Source: Actinomycetota bacterium
GTDB lineage: Bacteria; Actinomycetota; Thermoleophilia; Gaiellales; Gaiellaceae
Length of the DNA: 64,000 bases
Assembly: GCA_009702325.1 (NCBI GenBank)
Contig: WLID01000001.1
Coordinates: forward strand, 722,023 to 786,022
Reading direction: 5' to 3'
In this document: positions 6,901 through 18,268 of the stretch, in pieces
Numbering within the stretch: the first letter of the stretch is position 1
Layout of the letters: every line of letters begins with the position of its first letter
Notes under the pieces: model-generated
What the model saw: only the letters and a program-made list of their open reading frames with translations
Told to the model about the DNA's origin: nothing
The model's database searches: none
Program-made: the position numbers and the translations under genes

Positions 6901-7517
6901 GCGCCGCGTTTCGTATCTATCGCATCCCGTTCTCAACCAATGTCGAGCGGGTTGCGCTTGCGGCCGCATACAAGGGGCTTGAGGTCGAGTGGATTGACGT
7001 CGACCGCGACGATCGTTCCGCGATCGTCGCGGTCAGCGGCCAAGACTTGGTGCCCGTTCTTGTGTCGGGCGACGAGGTCGTCGTGGATTCGCCGGTCATC
7101 CTCCGGTGGATTGACGATCGCTTCCCGGAGCCGCCGCTGTGGCCGCCCACCGAGCCCGAACGGTCTGAGGCCGACGTGTTTGTGGAGTGGTTCAACGGTG
7201 TTTGGAAGCGGCCACCCAACGAGCTTGCCGCTGAGCTTGAACGTGACGAGCCGGACGCAGCCGTGGTTGCCGCGCTCGGCAGTCGCCTTGCGGGGCTGAC
7301 GGACGTGTTTGAAGGGCTGCTTGCCGACCGCGACTATCTGCTTGGGGCGTTTGGCATCGCGGACGTCGTCGCCTACCCGTTCCTTCGGTACGCGGTTGAT
7401 CGCGACCCGACCGACGCGGAGCTGTTCCACCAGGTGCTGCGCGACCACGTGACCACGAACGGCCGGCCACGCTTTGCCGCATGGCTTGAGCGGATGAGCA
7501 ACCTCCCGTACGCATGA
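6897..7517 (+). CDS. glutathione S-transferase-like protein, apparent CTG start
   Basis: About 206 residues. The N-terminal thioredoxin fold is clear: [26 protein letters not shown] (the cis-Pro turn) and [19 protein letters not shown], followed by a helical GST C-terminal domain ending [15 protein letters not shown]. An in-frame stop lies at 6876-6878, and no ATG, GTG or TTG occurs before 7047, which would remove most of the fold. The only plausible initiator is CTG 6897, which overlaps the previous stop as CTGA, with GGGG 8 bases before it. The next gene overlaps by ATGA. Actinobacteria lack glutathione, so its thiol partner is unknown. Confidence 0.75.
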   Translation: MSAAFRIYRIPFSTNVERVALAAAYKGLEVEWIDVDRDDRSAIVAVSGQDLVPVLVSGDEVVVDSPVILRWIDDRFPEPPLWPPTEPERSEADVFVEWFNGVWKRPPNELAAELERDEPDAAVVAALGSRLAGLTDVFEGLLADRDYLLGAFGIADVVAYPFLRYAVDRDPTDAELFHQVLRDHVTTNGRPRFAAWLERMSNLPYA

Positions 7518-9406
7518 ACCGTCTTGGCATTGAGACGAGCCCGTATCTCCTGCAGCACGCGGAGAATCCGGTCGATTGGTACCCCTGGGGCTCGGAGGCG
7601 TTCGCGCGCGCCACGGCCGAGGACAAACCGATCCTGCTCTCGATCGGCTACATGGCCTGCCACTGGTGCCATGTGATGGAGCGCGAGTCGTTCGAGGATC
7701 AGGCGACTGCTGATCTGATGAACGAGCACTTCGTGTGCATCAAGGTCGACCGCGAAGAGCGCCCCGACGTCGACTCGGTCTACATGGATGCTGTCGTGTC
7801 GCTCTCGGGTCATGGTGGCTGGCCGATGACGGTGTTCCTGACACCTGACGCGAGGCCGTTCTATGGGGGCACGTACTTCCCGCCGGAGTCGCGGCATGGC
7901 CTGCCCGGGTTCAAGCGTGTGCTCGAATCGCTGGCCGACACATGGCGCACCAAGCGCGGTGATGTGGAGGAGGCAGCTTCGGGGCTGACCGAATACCTCC
8001 AGGCAGCGGCTTCGGTTGCGGGTGCGCCTGGCGTACCAGAGCGGCAGGTGCTCGACACGGCCGCGTCGGCGCTCCGCGAAGGGTTCGACTACGTGTGGGG
8101 CGGCTGGGGACGCTCGCCGAAGTTCCCACCTGCCTGCACCCTTGAGTTTCTGCTCCGCCGCGACGAGCGCGAGCTCACGCGGCTCACGCTCGACGGTATG
8201 GCCGCGGGCGGGATGTACGACGTCGTCGGTGGCGGCTTCCACCGGTACTCGGTCGATGAGCGCTGGCTCGTTCCGCACTTCGAGAAGATGCTGTACGACA
8301 ACGCGCAGCTGGCGCTCGCGTACCTGCACGGCTGGCGTGTGCACAAGGCTGAGCGCTACCGCGAGATCGTCGAGGAGACGATCGCCTACATGCTGCGCGA
8401 GCTGCGGCTTCCAACGGGTGGATTTGCGTCGGCGCAGGATGCCGACACAGACGGCGTCGAGGGGTTGACCTTCACGTGGGCTCCGGGTGAGGGCGCGCCC
8501 GACAAGCTCCTTGAGCCGTTCGAACACGGTCGGTCGATCATTCGAGGCCAGATCGATCCGGACGAACGCGCGCAGCTCTTTGCGTTGCGCGAGCTGCGGC
8601 CGAAGCCGGCGCTCGACGACAAGGCGGTCGCCTCGTGGAACGGCCTTGCGCTTGCCGCGCTTGCCGAGTGCGGACGGGTGCTTGAGCGGCCTGAATGGAT
8701 CGATGCGGCACGGAGCGCCGCGTCGTTCCTGCTTGGCCCGATGTCGTCGAACGGCCGCTTGCGGCGCACGTGGCGTGACGGGATCGGCAAGGGGGATGGG
8801 TATCTCGAGGATTACGCCGACGTGGCGAACGGCCTGATCGAGCTGCACGTCGCTACTGGCGAGATCCGCTGGCTGAACGAGGCGCATCGCCTTGCGTCAC
8901 TCGCGATCGAGCTCTTTGGCGACGACGAGGGCGGCGGCTTCTTCCACACTGCTGCCGACGCCGAGAAGCTCGTCGCGCGGAAGAAGACGTTCGACGACCA
9001 TCCAACGCCGAGCGGGAACGCGATGTTCGCCTACGTGCTGATTCGGCTTGGGCGCATCTACGGCAACACCGACTTTGAGGAGCGCGCCGAGGGTGTCCTT
9101 CGCCTTCTCGCGAAGGGGCTTGAGACGGCGCCAACTGCCTACGGCTTCGGCTTGGTGGCACTCGACCTGTATCTGGCCTCGCCGCGGGAGATCGCGATTG
9201 TCGGCTCACCGCTTTCCGACGTTGCGCGCGCCGCGATGGCGACCTGGGATCCGCACGCGGTCGTCGCTTACGGCCCCACCGACGAGATTCCGCTGCTTGA
9301 GGGTAAGACGTTTGTCGACGGTCAGCCTGCGGTGTATGTGTGCGAGCGCTTCGCCTGCCAGGCGCCGATCACCGACGCGGCCGCGTTCTCGGGCAACGTG
9401 TCGTGA
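7514..9406 (+). CDS. DUF255 / YyaL-type thioredoxin-domain protein
   Basis: A 630-residue protein of the YyaL / SPATA20 family. The N-terminal DUF255 thioredoxin-like domain begins [19 protein letters not shown] and contains [14 protein letters not shown] (a CxxC site) and then [13 protein letters not shown] and GGTYFPP. The rest is an (alpha/alpha)6-type barrel, with [14 protein letters not shown] and [14 protein letters not shown] as family motifs. The function is not established; the barrel resembles sugar epimerases. It overlaps the GST-like gene by ATGA and the FO synthase gene by GTGA, so all are translated from one mRNA. Length is normal for the family. Confidence 0.9.
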   Translation: MNRLGIETSPYLLQHAENPVDWYPWGSEAFARATAEDKPILLSIGYMACHWCHVMERESFEDQATADLMNEHFVCIKVDREERPDVDSVYMDAVVSLSGHGGWPMTVFLTPDARPFYGGTYFPPESRHGLPGFKRVLESLADTWRTKRGDVEEAASGLTEYLQAAASVAGAPGVPERQVLDTAASALREGFDYVWGGWGRSPKFPPACTLEFLLRRDERELTRLTLDGMAAGGMYDVVGGGFHRYSVDERWLVPHFEKMLYDNAQLALAYLHGWRVHKAERYREIVEETIAYMLRELRLPTGGFASAQDADTDGVEGLTFTWAPGEGAPDKLLEPFEHGRSIIRGQIDPDERAQLFALRELRPKPALDDKAVASWNGLALAALAECGRVLERPEWIDAARSAASFLLGPMSSNGRLRRTWRDGIGKGDGYLEDYADVANGLIELHVATGEIRWLNEAHRLASLAIELFGDDEGGGFFHTAADAEKLVARKKTFDDHPTPSGNAMFAYVLIRLGRIYGNTDFEERAEGVLRLLAKGLETAPTAYGFGLVALDLYLASPREIAIVGSPLSDVARAAMATWDPHAVVAYGPTDEIPLLEGKTFVDGQPAVYVCERFACQAPITDAAAFSGNVS

Positions 9407-11748
9407 CCCACTACGCTTCCGACATGGAGCTCCTTGGGCGCCCCCTCGATGACCTGATGGCCGAGGCGCGCGCCGTGCGCGACACCCATCGCGGTCGGCT
9501 CATCACCTACAGCCCGAAGGTGTTCATTCCGCTGACGAAGCTCTGTCGCGACGTATGCCACTACTGCACGTTTGCGCACCCGCCCCGGCGTGGCGAGCGG
9601 GCGTTCATGACGATCGACGAGGTGCTTGAGGTTGCGCGCGCCGGTGAGGCTGCCGGCTGCCGCGAAGCGCTCTTCACGCTCGGCGACAAGCCAGAGCTGC
9701 GCTACGCGGCCGCTCGCGAGGAGCTTGCCGACCTTGGCTGTGCGACGACGATCGAGTACCTCGCTCGCGCCGCGCAGGCGGTGCTCGACGAGACGACGCT
9801 CCTGCCGCACATCAACCCTGGTGTGTTGACGGCGGAGGACTTCGCGCTGCTCCGTCCGGTTGCTGCCTCGATGGGGTTGATGGTCGAGACGAGTTCGCCG
9901 CGGCTTTCGGAGCGGGGTGGGCCGCATTTCGGCTCCCCCGACAAGCTGCCGGAGGCGCGGTTTGAGACGCTTCGTCTTGCCGGCGAGGCGCGCGTTCCGT
10001 TCACAACGGGGATCTTGATTGGGATCGGCGAGACCCGCGCGGAGCGCATCGAGGCGCTTGAGCGGATTGCGGCGGCTGGCCCACACATCCAAGAGGTGAT
10101 CGTCCAGAACTTCCGTGCCAAGGAAGGGACGAAGATGGCCGCCTCGGTTGAGCCGCCGCTGGAGGAGTTGCTGTGGACGATCGCGGTTGCCCGGCTGATC
10201 CTGCCGCCTCGGATCGCCCTGCAAGCTCCGCCGAACCTCACCGAGGATTTCGCACAGCTCCTTGATGCGGGTATCGACGATTGGGGCGGTGTGTCGCCGG
10301 TCACGGTCGATCACGTCAATCCCGAGGCGCCGTGGCCTGAGGTCGATCTTCTCCGTCAGGCAACGCGCAGCCGTGGCTTTGAACTTGTGCCGCGGCTGAC
10401 GGTCTACCCGGCGTTTCTCGATTCCGAGTGGATCGACCCCGCCGTGCTGCCGCACGTGTTGCAGATCTCTGACTCGCTCGGCCTCGCACGCGAAGATGGC
10501 TGGGCGCCTGGTGAGCCTGGTGCGATCCCGTTTGTCGTCTCGCGCGATGCGCTGCCGATCGACACGCGCGACGAGCTCGGCGAAGACGAGATCGCTCGCC
10601 TCTTCCGGGCCCGCGGTGAGGAACGCGAGCGCGTGTTTGCAGCTGCCGATCACCTTCGGCGCGAGGTGAACGGAGACGTTGTCACCTACATCGTGACGCG
10701 CAACATCCAGTACACGAACGTCTGTTACTTCAAGTGCGGCTTCTGCGCGTTCTCGAAGGGCAAGCTCGCGGCGAACCTGCGAGGAGAGCCATTCCTGGTT
10801 CCGCACACCGAGATCGTGCGCCGGGTCGAGGAGGCGTGGGATCGGGGTGCCACGGAGGTGTGTCTCCAGGGCGGCATCCACCCGTCGTTCGATGGCGACT
10901 ACTACGCCTCGGTTGTGCGCGCGATCAAGGACGCGGTGCCTGACATCCACGTGCACGCGTTCAGCGCCCTGGAGATCTGGCAGGGAGCTGCGACGCTCGG
11001 GGTGCCGCTGAAGGAGTATCTCGCGCGGCTTCGCGACGAAGGGCTCGCGTCGCTGCCAGGGACGGCGGCCGAAGTGTTGGATGACGAGATTCGCGCGCTG
11101 ATCTGCCCCGACAAGATCAACTCGGCGCAATGGCTTGAGGTGCACGAGGCCGCGCACGCGGTGGGACTGCGTTCCAACAACACGATCATGTACGGCCACG
11201 TTGAGGGGCCTGCGGCCTGGGCGCGTCACCTGGTGCGCGTGCGGGAGCTGCAGCAGCGAACCGGCGGGTTCACCGAGTTTGTTCCACTCCCGTTCGTGCA
11301 CATGGAGGCGCCGATGTATTTGAAGGGCCGTGCACGAAGCGGCCCGACGTTTGGCGAGATGCTCCTCATGCACGCCGTTGGGCGACTGGCGTTGCATGGG
11401 CAGATCGACAACATCCAGGTGTCGTGGGTGAAGGCCGGCCCGGAAGGGGTCAAGCAGGCCCTGCGTGCAGGTGTGAACGACCTCGGCGGGACGTTGATGA
11501 ACGAATCGATCTCGCGGGCTGCCGGGTCGGAATGGGGACAGGAGTTGGCGCCGGAGCAGATGGAAGCGTTGATCAAGAGTGCTGGCCGGATCCCGCGGCA
11601 GCGGACGACGCTGTACGGCACTCCTGCGGCCGAGCAGGTCGAGAGGTCGTTCGGGGCCGCTCCGCTCGCGGAGCCGTGGAATCCGCACGTCAACGAGGCG
11701 CAGCTGCCTCGTCCGGTACGCCTCGTGCGGCCGGCGAACGCCGCCTAG
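9403..11748 (+). CDS. fbiC: FO synthase, fused CofG-CofH (7,8-didemethyl-8-hydroxy-5-deazariboflavin synthase)
   Basis: A 781-residue bifunctional radical SAM enzyme that joins L-tyrosine and 5-amino-6-ribitylaminouracil to make FO, the deazaflavin of cofactor F420. The CofG half has C48xxxC52xxC55 ([10 protein letters not shown]) and the CofH half has C441xxxC445xxC448 ([10 protein letters not shown]). Each cluster binds a 4Fe-4S. Other CofH motifs include [10 protein letters not shown] and [11 protein letters not shown]. The fused form (FbiC) is typical of actinobacteria; archaea have two proteins. GTG 9403 overlaps the preceding stop; ATG 9424 is an alternative start. It converges on lysA with 5 bases between stops. 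Confidence 0.95.
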   Translation: MTHYASDMELLGRPLDDLMAEARAVRDTHRGRLITYSPKVFIPLTKLCRDVCHYCTFAHPPRRGERAFMTIDEVLEVARAGEAAGCREALFTLGDKPELRYAAAREELADLGCATTIEYLARAAQAVLDETTLLPHINPGVLTAEDFALLRPVAASMGLMVETSSPRLSERGGPHFGSPDKLPEARFETLRLAGEARVPFTTGILIGIGETRAERIEALERIAAAGPHIQEVIVQNFRAKEGTKMAASVEPPLEELLWTIAVARLILPPRIALQAPPNLTEDFAQLLDAGIDDWGGVSPVTVDHVNPEAPWPEVDLLRQATRSRGFELVPRLTVYPAFLDSEWIDPAVLPHVLQISDSLGLAREDGWAPGEPGAIPFVVSRDALPIDTRDELGEDEIARLFRARGEERERVFAAADHLRREVNGDVVTYIVTRNIQYTNVCYFKCGFCAFSKGKLAANLRGEPFLVPHTEIVRRVEEAWDRGATEVCLQGGIHPSFDGDYYASVVRAIKDAVPDIHVHAFSALEIWQGAATLGVPLKEYLARLRDEGLASLPGTAAEVLDDEIRALICPDKINSAQWLEVHEAAHAVGLRSNNTIMYGHVEGPAAWARHLVRVRELQQRTGGFTEFVPLPFVHMEAPMYLKGRARSGPTFGEMLLMHAVGRLALHGQIDNIQVSWVKAGPEGVKQALRAGVNDLGGTLMNESISRAAGSEWGQELAPEQMEALIKSAGRIPRQRTTLYGTPAAEQVERSFGAAPLAEPWNPHVNEAQLPRPVRLVRPANAA

Positions 11749-11753
11749 CGACG

Positions 11754-13016
11754 CTACGACTCGAGCGCGAAGAGGTCGTCGAGCGTTTCGCGCCGACGGA
11801 TGAGCCGGGCGTGACCATCGGCGACGAGCACCGCCGCGGGGCGCAGCAGCGCGTTGTAGTTCGACGCCATCGAGAGCGTGTAGGCGCCCGTTGCGGGTAC
11901 GGCGAGGACGTCGCCGCGGTGTGGTTCCGGGAGCTCGACCCGGTCGATCAAGACGTCGCCCGACTCGCAGTGCTTTCCGGCGACGGTGAAGCGGCCGACC
12001 GTCTCGTCGTCGACGCGGTCCGCGAGCACCGCGGTGTACCGAGCCTGATAGAGCGCCCGCCGCGGGTTGTCAGACATGCCGCCGTCAACCGCCACGTACG
12101 TCGTTCCGTCGGCGGCCTGCTTCACGGTTCCCACCGAGTAGAGGGTGACTCCCGCGCGGCCGACGAGCGAACGGCCCGGCTCCATCATCACGGCGACGGG
12201 CGGCAGGCCATGCTCGGCCCAGGCGCGTTCAAGCTCGGCTGCGACCTGCCCGGCGAAGTCATGGATCGACGGGCGAGGATCTTCGGGCGCGGTCGCGACC
12301 CCGAGGCCGCCGCCGATATCGATCGTCTTCGGCGTCCAGCCCGTCTCGGTGCGTGCGCGTGCAGCGAAGGCGGCGATCCAGTCGGCCGTCATCAGCGCGG
12401 CACCCGCATCGAAGAGCTGTGACCCGATGTGGGTGTGGAGCCCTTCCAGCCAAGGTGCGTGTCGGATCGCATCGAGCGCAACCTCGGGCGGAACCCCGAA
12501 CTTCGACCCGTGGTGGGCGGTGCGGATCGCTTCGTGCGTGTCGGCGTCGATCCCGGGAGTGATGCGCAGGATGCCGCGCTCGATGCCAGCGGCCTTCGCC
12601 CGGTCGAGCTCCTCAAGCGAGTCGATCGCGACGAGCGCCCCCACGGCGGCTGCCGCTGCGAGCTCAGCGTCGGACTTGTTGTTGCCGTGCACGACGATCT
12701 CCGCACCCGTGTATCCCGCACGTTGCGCGAACGCGAGCTCGCCAAGCGACGCAACATCTGCACCAATGCCTTCCTCGCGCAGGATGCGCAACACCTCGAC
12801 ATTCGGGAACGCTTTCGACCCAAAGTGGATGTGAACGTTGGGGGCGGCGGCGCGGTAGGCGCGAGCGCTCGAACGGATCGTCGCTTCGTCGTACACGAGG
12901 AGCGGCGTGCCATAGGTTGCCGCGAGCTCCGATGCGGCGACCCCGCCAATGCTCAGGCGACCGCCGAGTGAGGCGGCAGTCTCGGGGAAGAGCGAGAGGA
13001 CTTCGGTGTTGCTCAC
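11754..13016 (-). CDS. lysA: diaminopimelate decarboxylase
   Basis: A 420-residue fold-type III PLP enzyme that converts meso-diaminopimelate to L-lysine. The PLP lysine is in HFGSKAFPN, the Gly-rich phosphate site is IDIGGGLGV, EPGRSLVGRAG binds the cofactor phosphate, and CESGDVL plus YNALLRPAAVL complete the dimer-interface active site. GTG 13016 (MSNTEVLSLFPE) is chosen because CAGAAT lies exactly 6 bases upstream on the minus strand, a near-consensus leaderless layout. It is divergent from leuS, with their promoters sharing about 65 bases. Length is normal. Confidence 0.95.
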   Translation of the reverse strand: MSNTEVLSLFPETAASLGGRLSIGGVAASELAATYGTPLLVYDEATIRSSARAYRAAAPNVHIHFGSKAFPNVEVLRILREEGIGADVASLGELAFAQRAGYTGAEIVVHGNNKSDAELAAAAAVGALVAIDSLEELDRAKAAGIERGILRITPGIDADTHEAIRTAHHGSKFGVPPEVALDAIRHAPWLEGLHTHIGSQLFDAGAALMTADWIAAFAARARTETGWTPKTIDIGGGLGVATAPEDPRPSIHDFAGQVAAELERAWAEHGLPPVAVMMEPGRSLVGRAGVTLYSVGTVKQAADGTTYVAVDGGMSDNPRRALYQARYTAVLADRVDDETVGRFTVAGKHCESGDVLIDRVELPEPHRGDVLAVPATGAYTLSMASNYNALLRPAAVLVADGHARLIRRRETLDDLFALES

Positions 13017-13066
13017 AGCTCGATTCTGCCTGCACACGGCGTTTCACCCCACCGAGGAGGCCTCGC

Positions 13067-13072
13067 TACACT
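13067..13072 (+). promoter_or_regulatory. -10 box of the leuS leader
   Basis: TACACT, with the expected transcription start about 8 bases on at the GTG of the leader ORF (13081). It is the same hexamer as found before phoH and deoC. Confidence 0.5.
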
Positions 13073-13080
13073 CGGAAACA

Positions 13081-13161
13081 GTGCAGGATCTGCTGACGAG
13101 CCTCTCGCAGTTCGAGGGGCTTTTTCGTTTCTCGGGATCGACGACACAAGGGAATTGCTGA
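13081..13161 (+). CDS. putative leader peptide of leuS, 26 residues
   Basis: A short ORF from GTG 13081 to TGA 13161 that begins MQDLLTSLSQFEGLF. It would be leaderless (TACACT ends 8 bases upstream) and its stop lies 2 bases before the leuS ATG. It contains adjacent leucine codons CTG CTG at 13090-13095 and two more (CTC, CTT). An intrinsic terminator overlaps its codons 7-15. This is the layout of a leucine-sensing transcription attenuator, where ribosome stalling at Leu codons would block terminator folding. I could not draw a convincing antiterminator, so regulation is a hypothesis. Confidence 0.4.
   Translation: MQDLLTSLSQFEGLFRFSGSTTQGNC
13099..13125 (+). terminator. intrinsic terminator / attenuator in the leuS leader
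   Basis: agcctctcg (13099-13107) and cgaggggct (13113-13121) form a 9-bp stem with one U-G pair and a 5-base loop, followed by TTTTT (13121-13125). No plus-strand gene lies upstream that would need terminating here (lysA runs the other way), so an attenuator role is more likely than simple termination. Confidence 0.6.
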
Positions 13162-13163
13162 CA

Positions 13164-15614
<2,451 letters not shown>

Positions 15615-15677
15615 CCGTCACAGAGCTGTGACGAAGATGATCCAGTGACGTAACGCGCCGCTCGGCACGCTCGGTCT

Positions 15678-16301
15678 ATGGCCGACTTCGCCTCCGACCG
15701 TCGCCGCGTCCTCGCGACGCTGGCCGTCGCAGCGGTCGCGGTTGTCGTCCTGGCTCGGCTGCTCGGCTTCGGTGGCGAGAGCGCCGTCAGGGTGCCGTCG
15801 GTGGCGGAGGCGGCGACGGTTTCGATTCCGATCGCGGATGGGTCGTCGACCACGGCTGCGGGGTCGGCGTCGCTGGTCGTTGACGTTGAGGGGGCGGTTC
15901 GCCGACCGGGGCTCTACCGCTTTCGCTCCGGGGCTCGCGTTGCCGACGCGTTAGTGCGGGCGGGCGGGCTGAAGCCGTCGGCCGCTGCCGGGGGTGTCAA
16001 CCTCGCGGCTCCGCTTGCCGATGGCGAGCAGGTCGTGGTTCCCGCGCGCTCCACCGCAGGGGTGGGTGACGCCGCCGCGGGCGGTGGCGCAGCAACGGGT
16101 GGTGGCGCTCCCGTCGACCTCAACTCGGCCACCGTTGAGCAGCTTGATGGGCTTCCGGGCATCGGCCCGGTGACGGCACAGAAGATCATCGACTACCGCT
16201 TGGCGCACGGGCCGTTCACCTCGGTCGATCAGCTCGACGCGATCCCCGGCATCGGTGCGTCTCGCATCGAAAACCTGCGGGGCCTTGTGGTGCCGGCGTG
16301 A
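15678..16301 (+). CDS. comEA: competence DNA-binding protein ComEA
   Basis: A 207-residue protein. One membrane anchor (about residues 10-28, VLATLAVAAVAVVVLARLL), an SLBB-type domain (VDVEGAVRRPGLYRFRSGARV ... ALVRAGGL), a Gly/Ala linker, then tandem helix-hairpin-helix motifs (VDLNSATVEQLDGLPGIGPV, then LDAIPGIGASRIENLRGLV). ComEA binds incoming double-stranded DNA outside the membrane and passes it to ComEC. It is followed by comEC with a GTGA overlap, so the two are co-translated. The order comEA-comEC-holA-rpsT is the common one. Confidence 0.92.
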   Translation: MADFASDRRRVLATLAVAAVAVVVLARLLGFGGESAVRVPSVAEAATVSIPIADGSSTTAAGSASLVVDVEGAVRRPGLYRFRSGARVADALVRAGGLKPSAAAGGVNLAAPLADGEQVVVPARSTAGVGDAAAGGGAATGGGAPVDLNSATVEQLDGLPGIGPVTAQKIIDYRLAHGPFTSVDQLDAIPGIGASRIENLRGLVVPA

Positions 16302-17755
16302 CGGTGCTCGATCGCTACCCGCACCACCTTCTTGCCTCCACGCTTGTCGCGGGTCTCGCGTTCGCGAACGTCGCCCACATTCACACGGTTGGGCTCGCGG
16401 TCGTTGGTGTCGCGCTGGTGTTCGTCCTTGGCGATCCGCGCTCGACGGTGCGCTTTACCGCTCTTGCGGTCGCTCTCGCGGCGTTTGGTTGGTGGTGGGG
16501 GTCGGGACGACTTGAACGTCTCGACCGCAGCGTGCTCTCGGCTCATGTGGCGGACGCAGGCCGGTTCGAGGCGGTTGTGACGGCCCCGGCCAAGGTGGGG
16601 CGCTATCGGATCCGCGTGTTCGGTGCGGTTAGGGGATACGAGGGTCGCCGTGTTCGCGAGCCCGTCCTGCTCGAGCTGCCGCTTGGCCGGTCGCCGCCGC
16701 AAGGTGCCGTAATCCAGGGTGCCGCGACGGTGCGCGCACCTCGCGGGCCGGCCGACGGATTCGACGAGCGCACGTGGCTTCGCCACCAAGGTGTTCATGT
16801 GATCGTGCGCTACACCGCCTGGCGTCAGGTTGGCCGCCGAGGCGGGGTCGGTGGTGTGGCCGACAGGATTCACGCGTGGCTCGGCGCGGCGATCGCTTGT
16901 GGGGTGACCGGGGAGCGGCGTGCGCTGCTCGTTGGGATCGTCCTGGGTGACGACGGCGGCCTGTCGCAGAGCACGAAGGAGCACTTCCAGGCGAGCGGGC
17001 TTTACCACCTCCTCGCCGTGAGTGGTCAGAACGTCGTGCTTGTCGCGGCAGGGGTGTTGGTGTTGGCGTGGCTCGTCGGGGTGGCGCGTGTGGTGGGTGA
17101 GGTTGGTGCATTGGTGGGCATTGCGGCGTATGTGTTGGCCGTGGGTGCGCAGCCGTCTGTTGTGCGCGCTGGGGTGGCGGGGGCGCTTGCGTCGATCGCA
17201 TGGCTTACTGGGCGTTTGGGTGATGCGTGGTACGCGCTTGCTCTTGGTGCGGTTGTGTTGCTTGGTTGGAACCCGATGTTGGTGTTCGACCCGGGTTTCG
17301 AGCTGTCGTTTGCGGCGGTGGGCGCGATCTTTGCGGTCGCGCCACGCGTACGGGCGCGGCTTGCTGGCTATCCGTTACCGGACCATCTCCAAATGGCGAT
17401 CGCGGTCTCGGGAGCGTGCGGGCTTGTGACCGCACCGATTCTGTGGTTTCGATTTGGTCAGCTGCCGCTCTTGACGATCCCGGCGAACGTGCTCGCAGAA
17501 CCAGCGATGCCGATCGTGTTGACCCTCGCGTTTGCGACAGCTGCGCTCGGGCCTGTGACTCCGGCGGGGGCAGCGTTTCTGAGCTGGTGTAACGGCTGGG
17601 TTGTTGCCTACATCGGTGGCTGCGCCCGGCTTATTGGATCGGTTCCGGGGGCGCAGATCACGGTCACCAATCCGCTTGCGGGGCCCGCAGTGGCGGTCGC
17701 TATCGCGTTGGTGCTGGGTGTTGTGTGGGCCGTCGTGAGAGTGCGGATGGAGTGA
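16298..17755 (+). CDS. comEC: ComEC competence channel, without the C-terminal MBL domain
   Basis: A 485-residue membrane protein. An N-terminal DUF4131 region (LASTLVAGLAFANVAHIHTV) with an OB-like soluble stretch (APAKVGRYRIRVFG ... GAVIQGAATVRAP) is followed by the Competence domain, with HFQASGLYHLLAVSGQNVV and SVVRAGVAGALASIAWLTGR, and about eight membrane helices. The usual C-terminal metallo-beta-lactamase nuclease domain (some 250 residues) is absent: the protein ends VWAVVRVRME and no MBL frame follows. ComEC transports single-stranded DNA into the cytoplasm. MBL-less forms are known in some lineages, so this may be natural. Confidence 0.9.
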   Translation: MTVLDRYPHHLLASTLVAGLAFANVAHIHTVGLAVVGVALVFVLGDPRSTVRFTALAVALAAFGWWWGSGRLERLDRSVLSAHVADAGRFEAVVTAPAKVGRYRIRVFGAVRGYEGRRVREPVLLELPLGRSPPQGAVIQGAATVRAPRGPADGFDERTWLRHQGVHVIVRYTAWRQVGRRGGVGGVADRIHAWLGAAIACGVTGERRALLVGIVLGDDGGLSQSTKEHFQASGLYHLLAVSGQNVVLVAAGVLVLAWLVGVARVVGEVGALVGIAAYVLAVGAQPSVVRAGVAGALASIAWLTGRLGDAWYALALGAVVLLGWNPMLVFDPGFELSFAAVGAIFAVAPRVRARLAGYPLPDHLQMAIAVSGACGLVTAPILWFRFGQLPLLTIPANVLAEPAMPIVLTLAFATAALGPVTPAGAAFLSWCNGWVVAYIGGCARLIGSVPGAQITVTNPLAGPAVAVAIALVLGVVWAVVRVRME

Positions 17756-17851
17756 GCGGCGGGTGGCGGGCGAAGCGTGAGGCCTCACCCGCCACCCGTG
17801 CGCTTCCACGGCTGACGATGTCCCCGAGATGACGTTCCGCAGCGAATAGGA

Positions 17852-17882
17852 GGGAAGGGCCGTTGCGGCGACGGCCCTTCCC
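17852..17882. terminator. bidirectional 12-bp hairpin between convergent genes
   Basis: gggaagggccgt (17852-17863) and acggcccttccc (17871-17882) are perfect complements around a 7-base loop, midway between the ends of comEC (plus) and the repeat protein (minus). The interval 17756-17952 holds nothing else recognisable. Confidence 0.65.
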
Positions 17883-17952
17883 CTCGACTGCGTCGTGCAC
17901 CTCGCATCCGTCTGCCGATTCGCTCAACGTCTGCGGTACGTGAGCGGTCCTT

Positions 17953-18258
17953 CTAGTGCTTGGCGTGCGCCTTGCTCGTCTTGACGATCCGGGTGTGAAG
18001 CTTCGCGAGCGTCGTGTACTGCCGAACGAGCTTCGAGAACCGCACCGTCGCGTTGGTTGGCGCACCAGTGGCGGCCGCCGCGCCAGCGTTCGCCGGCGGC
18101 ACCCCGATCATGAACAGCACACCGTTGAAGCACCCAATGCCGGCCTGATCGCCAACCTTGAAGCCCGCGACGCTTGGCGAGCCTGCGCCGACGGTGCAGG
18201 TGAGCGGGCCGACGGTGATCGACGAGCTGCTCACCGCGCTGACGGTTCCGAGCTTCAC
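17953..18258 (-). CDS. C-terminal piece of the frameshifted six-repeat protein
   Basis: This frame contains the sixth copy of the cysteine repeat (GTVSAVSSSSITVGPLTC ... VGDQAGIGCFNGVLFMIGV) and a basic helical tail (FSKLVRQYTTLAKLHTRIVK). Removing one C from the run of five at 18284-18288 (read on the minus strand) joins it in frame to the upstream part as KIGTPPGTTDGVTVKLGTV, which matches the spacing between other repeats. I therefore regard it as the last fifth of one gene, split by a sequencing error or a real frameshift. The GTG at 18258 has no ribosome site and is probably not a natural start. Confidence 0.6.
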   Translation of the reverse strand: MKLGTVSAVSSSSITVGPLTCTVGAGSPSVAGFKVGDQAGIGCFNGVLFMIGVPPANAGAAAATGAPTNATVRFSKLVRQYTTLAKLHTRIVKTSKAHAKH

Positions 18259-18268
18259 GGTGACACCG

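Noticed and set aside
7373..8887. 504-codon minus-strand ORF opposite the DUF255 gene
   Set aside because: The plus frame carries clear family motifs; the antisense protein is low-complexity and Arg-rich.
9322..11688. 788-codon minus-strand ORF opposite FO synthase
   Set aside because: It is a shadow of the real plus-strand gene; its protein is rich in Arg and His with no motif, as is typical for antisense frames at high GC.
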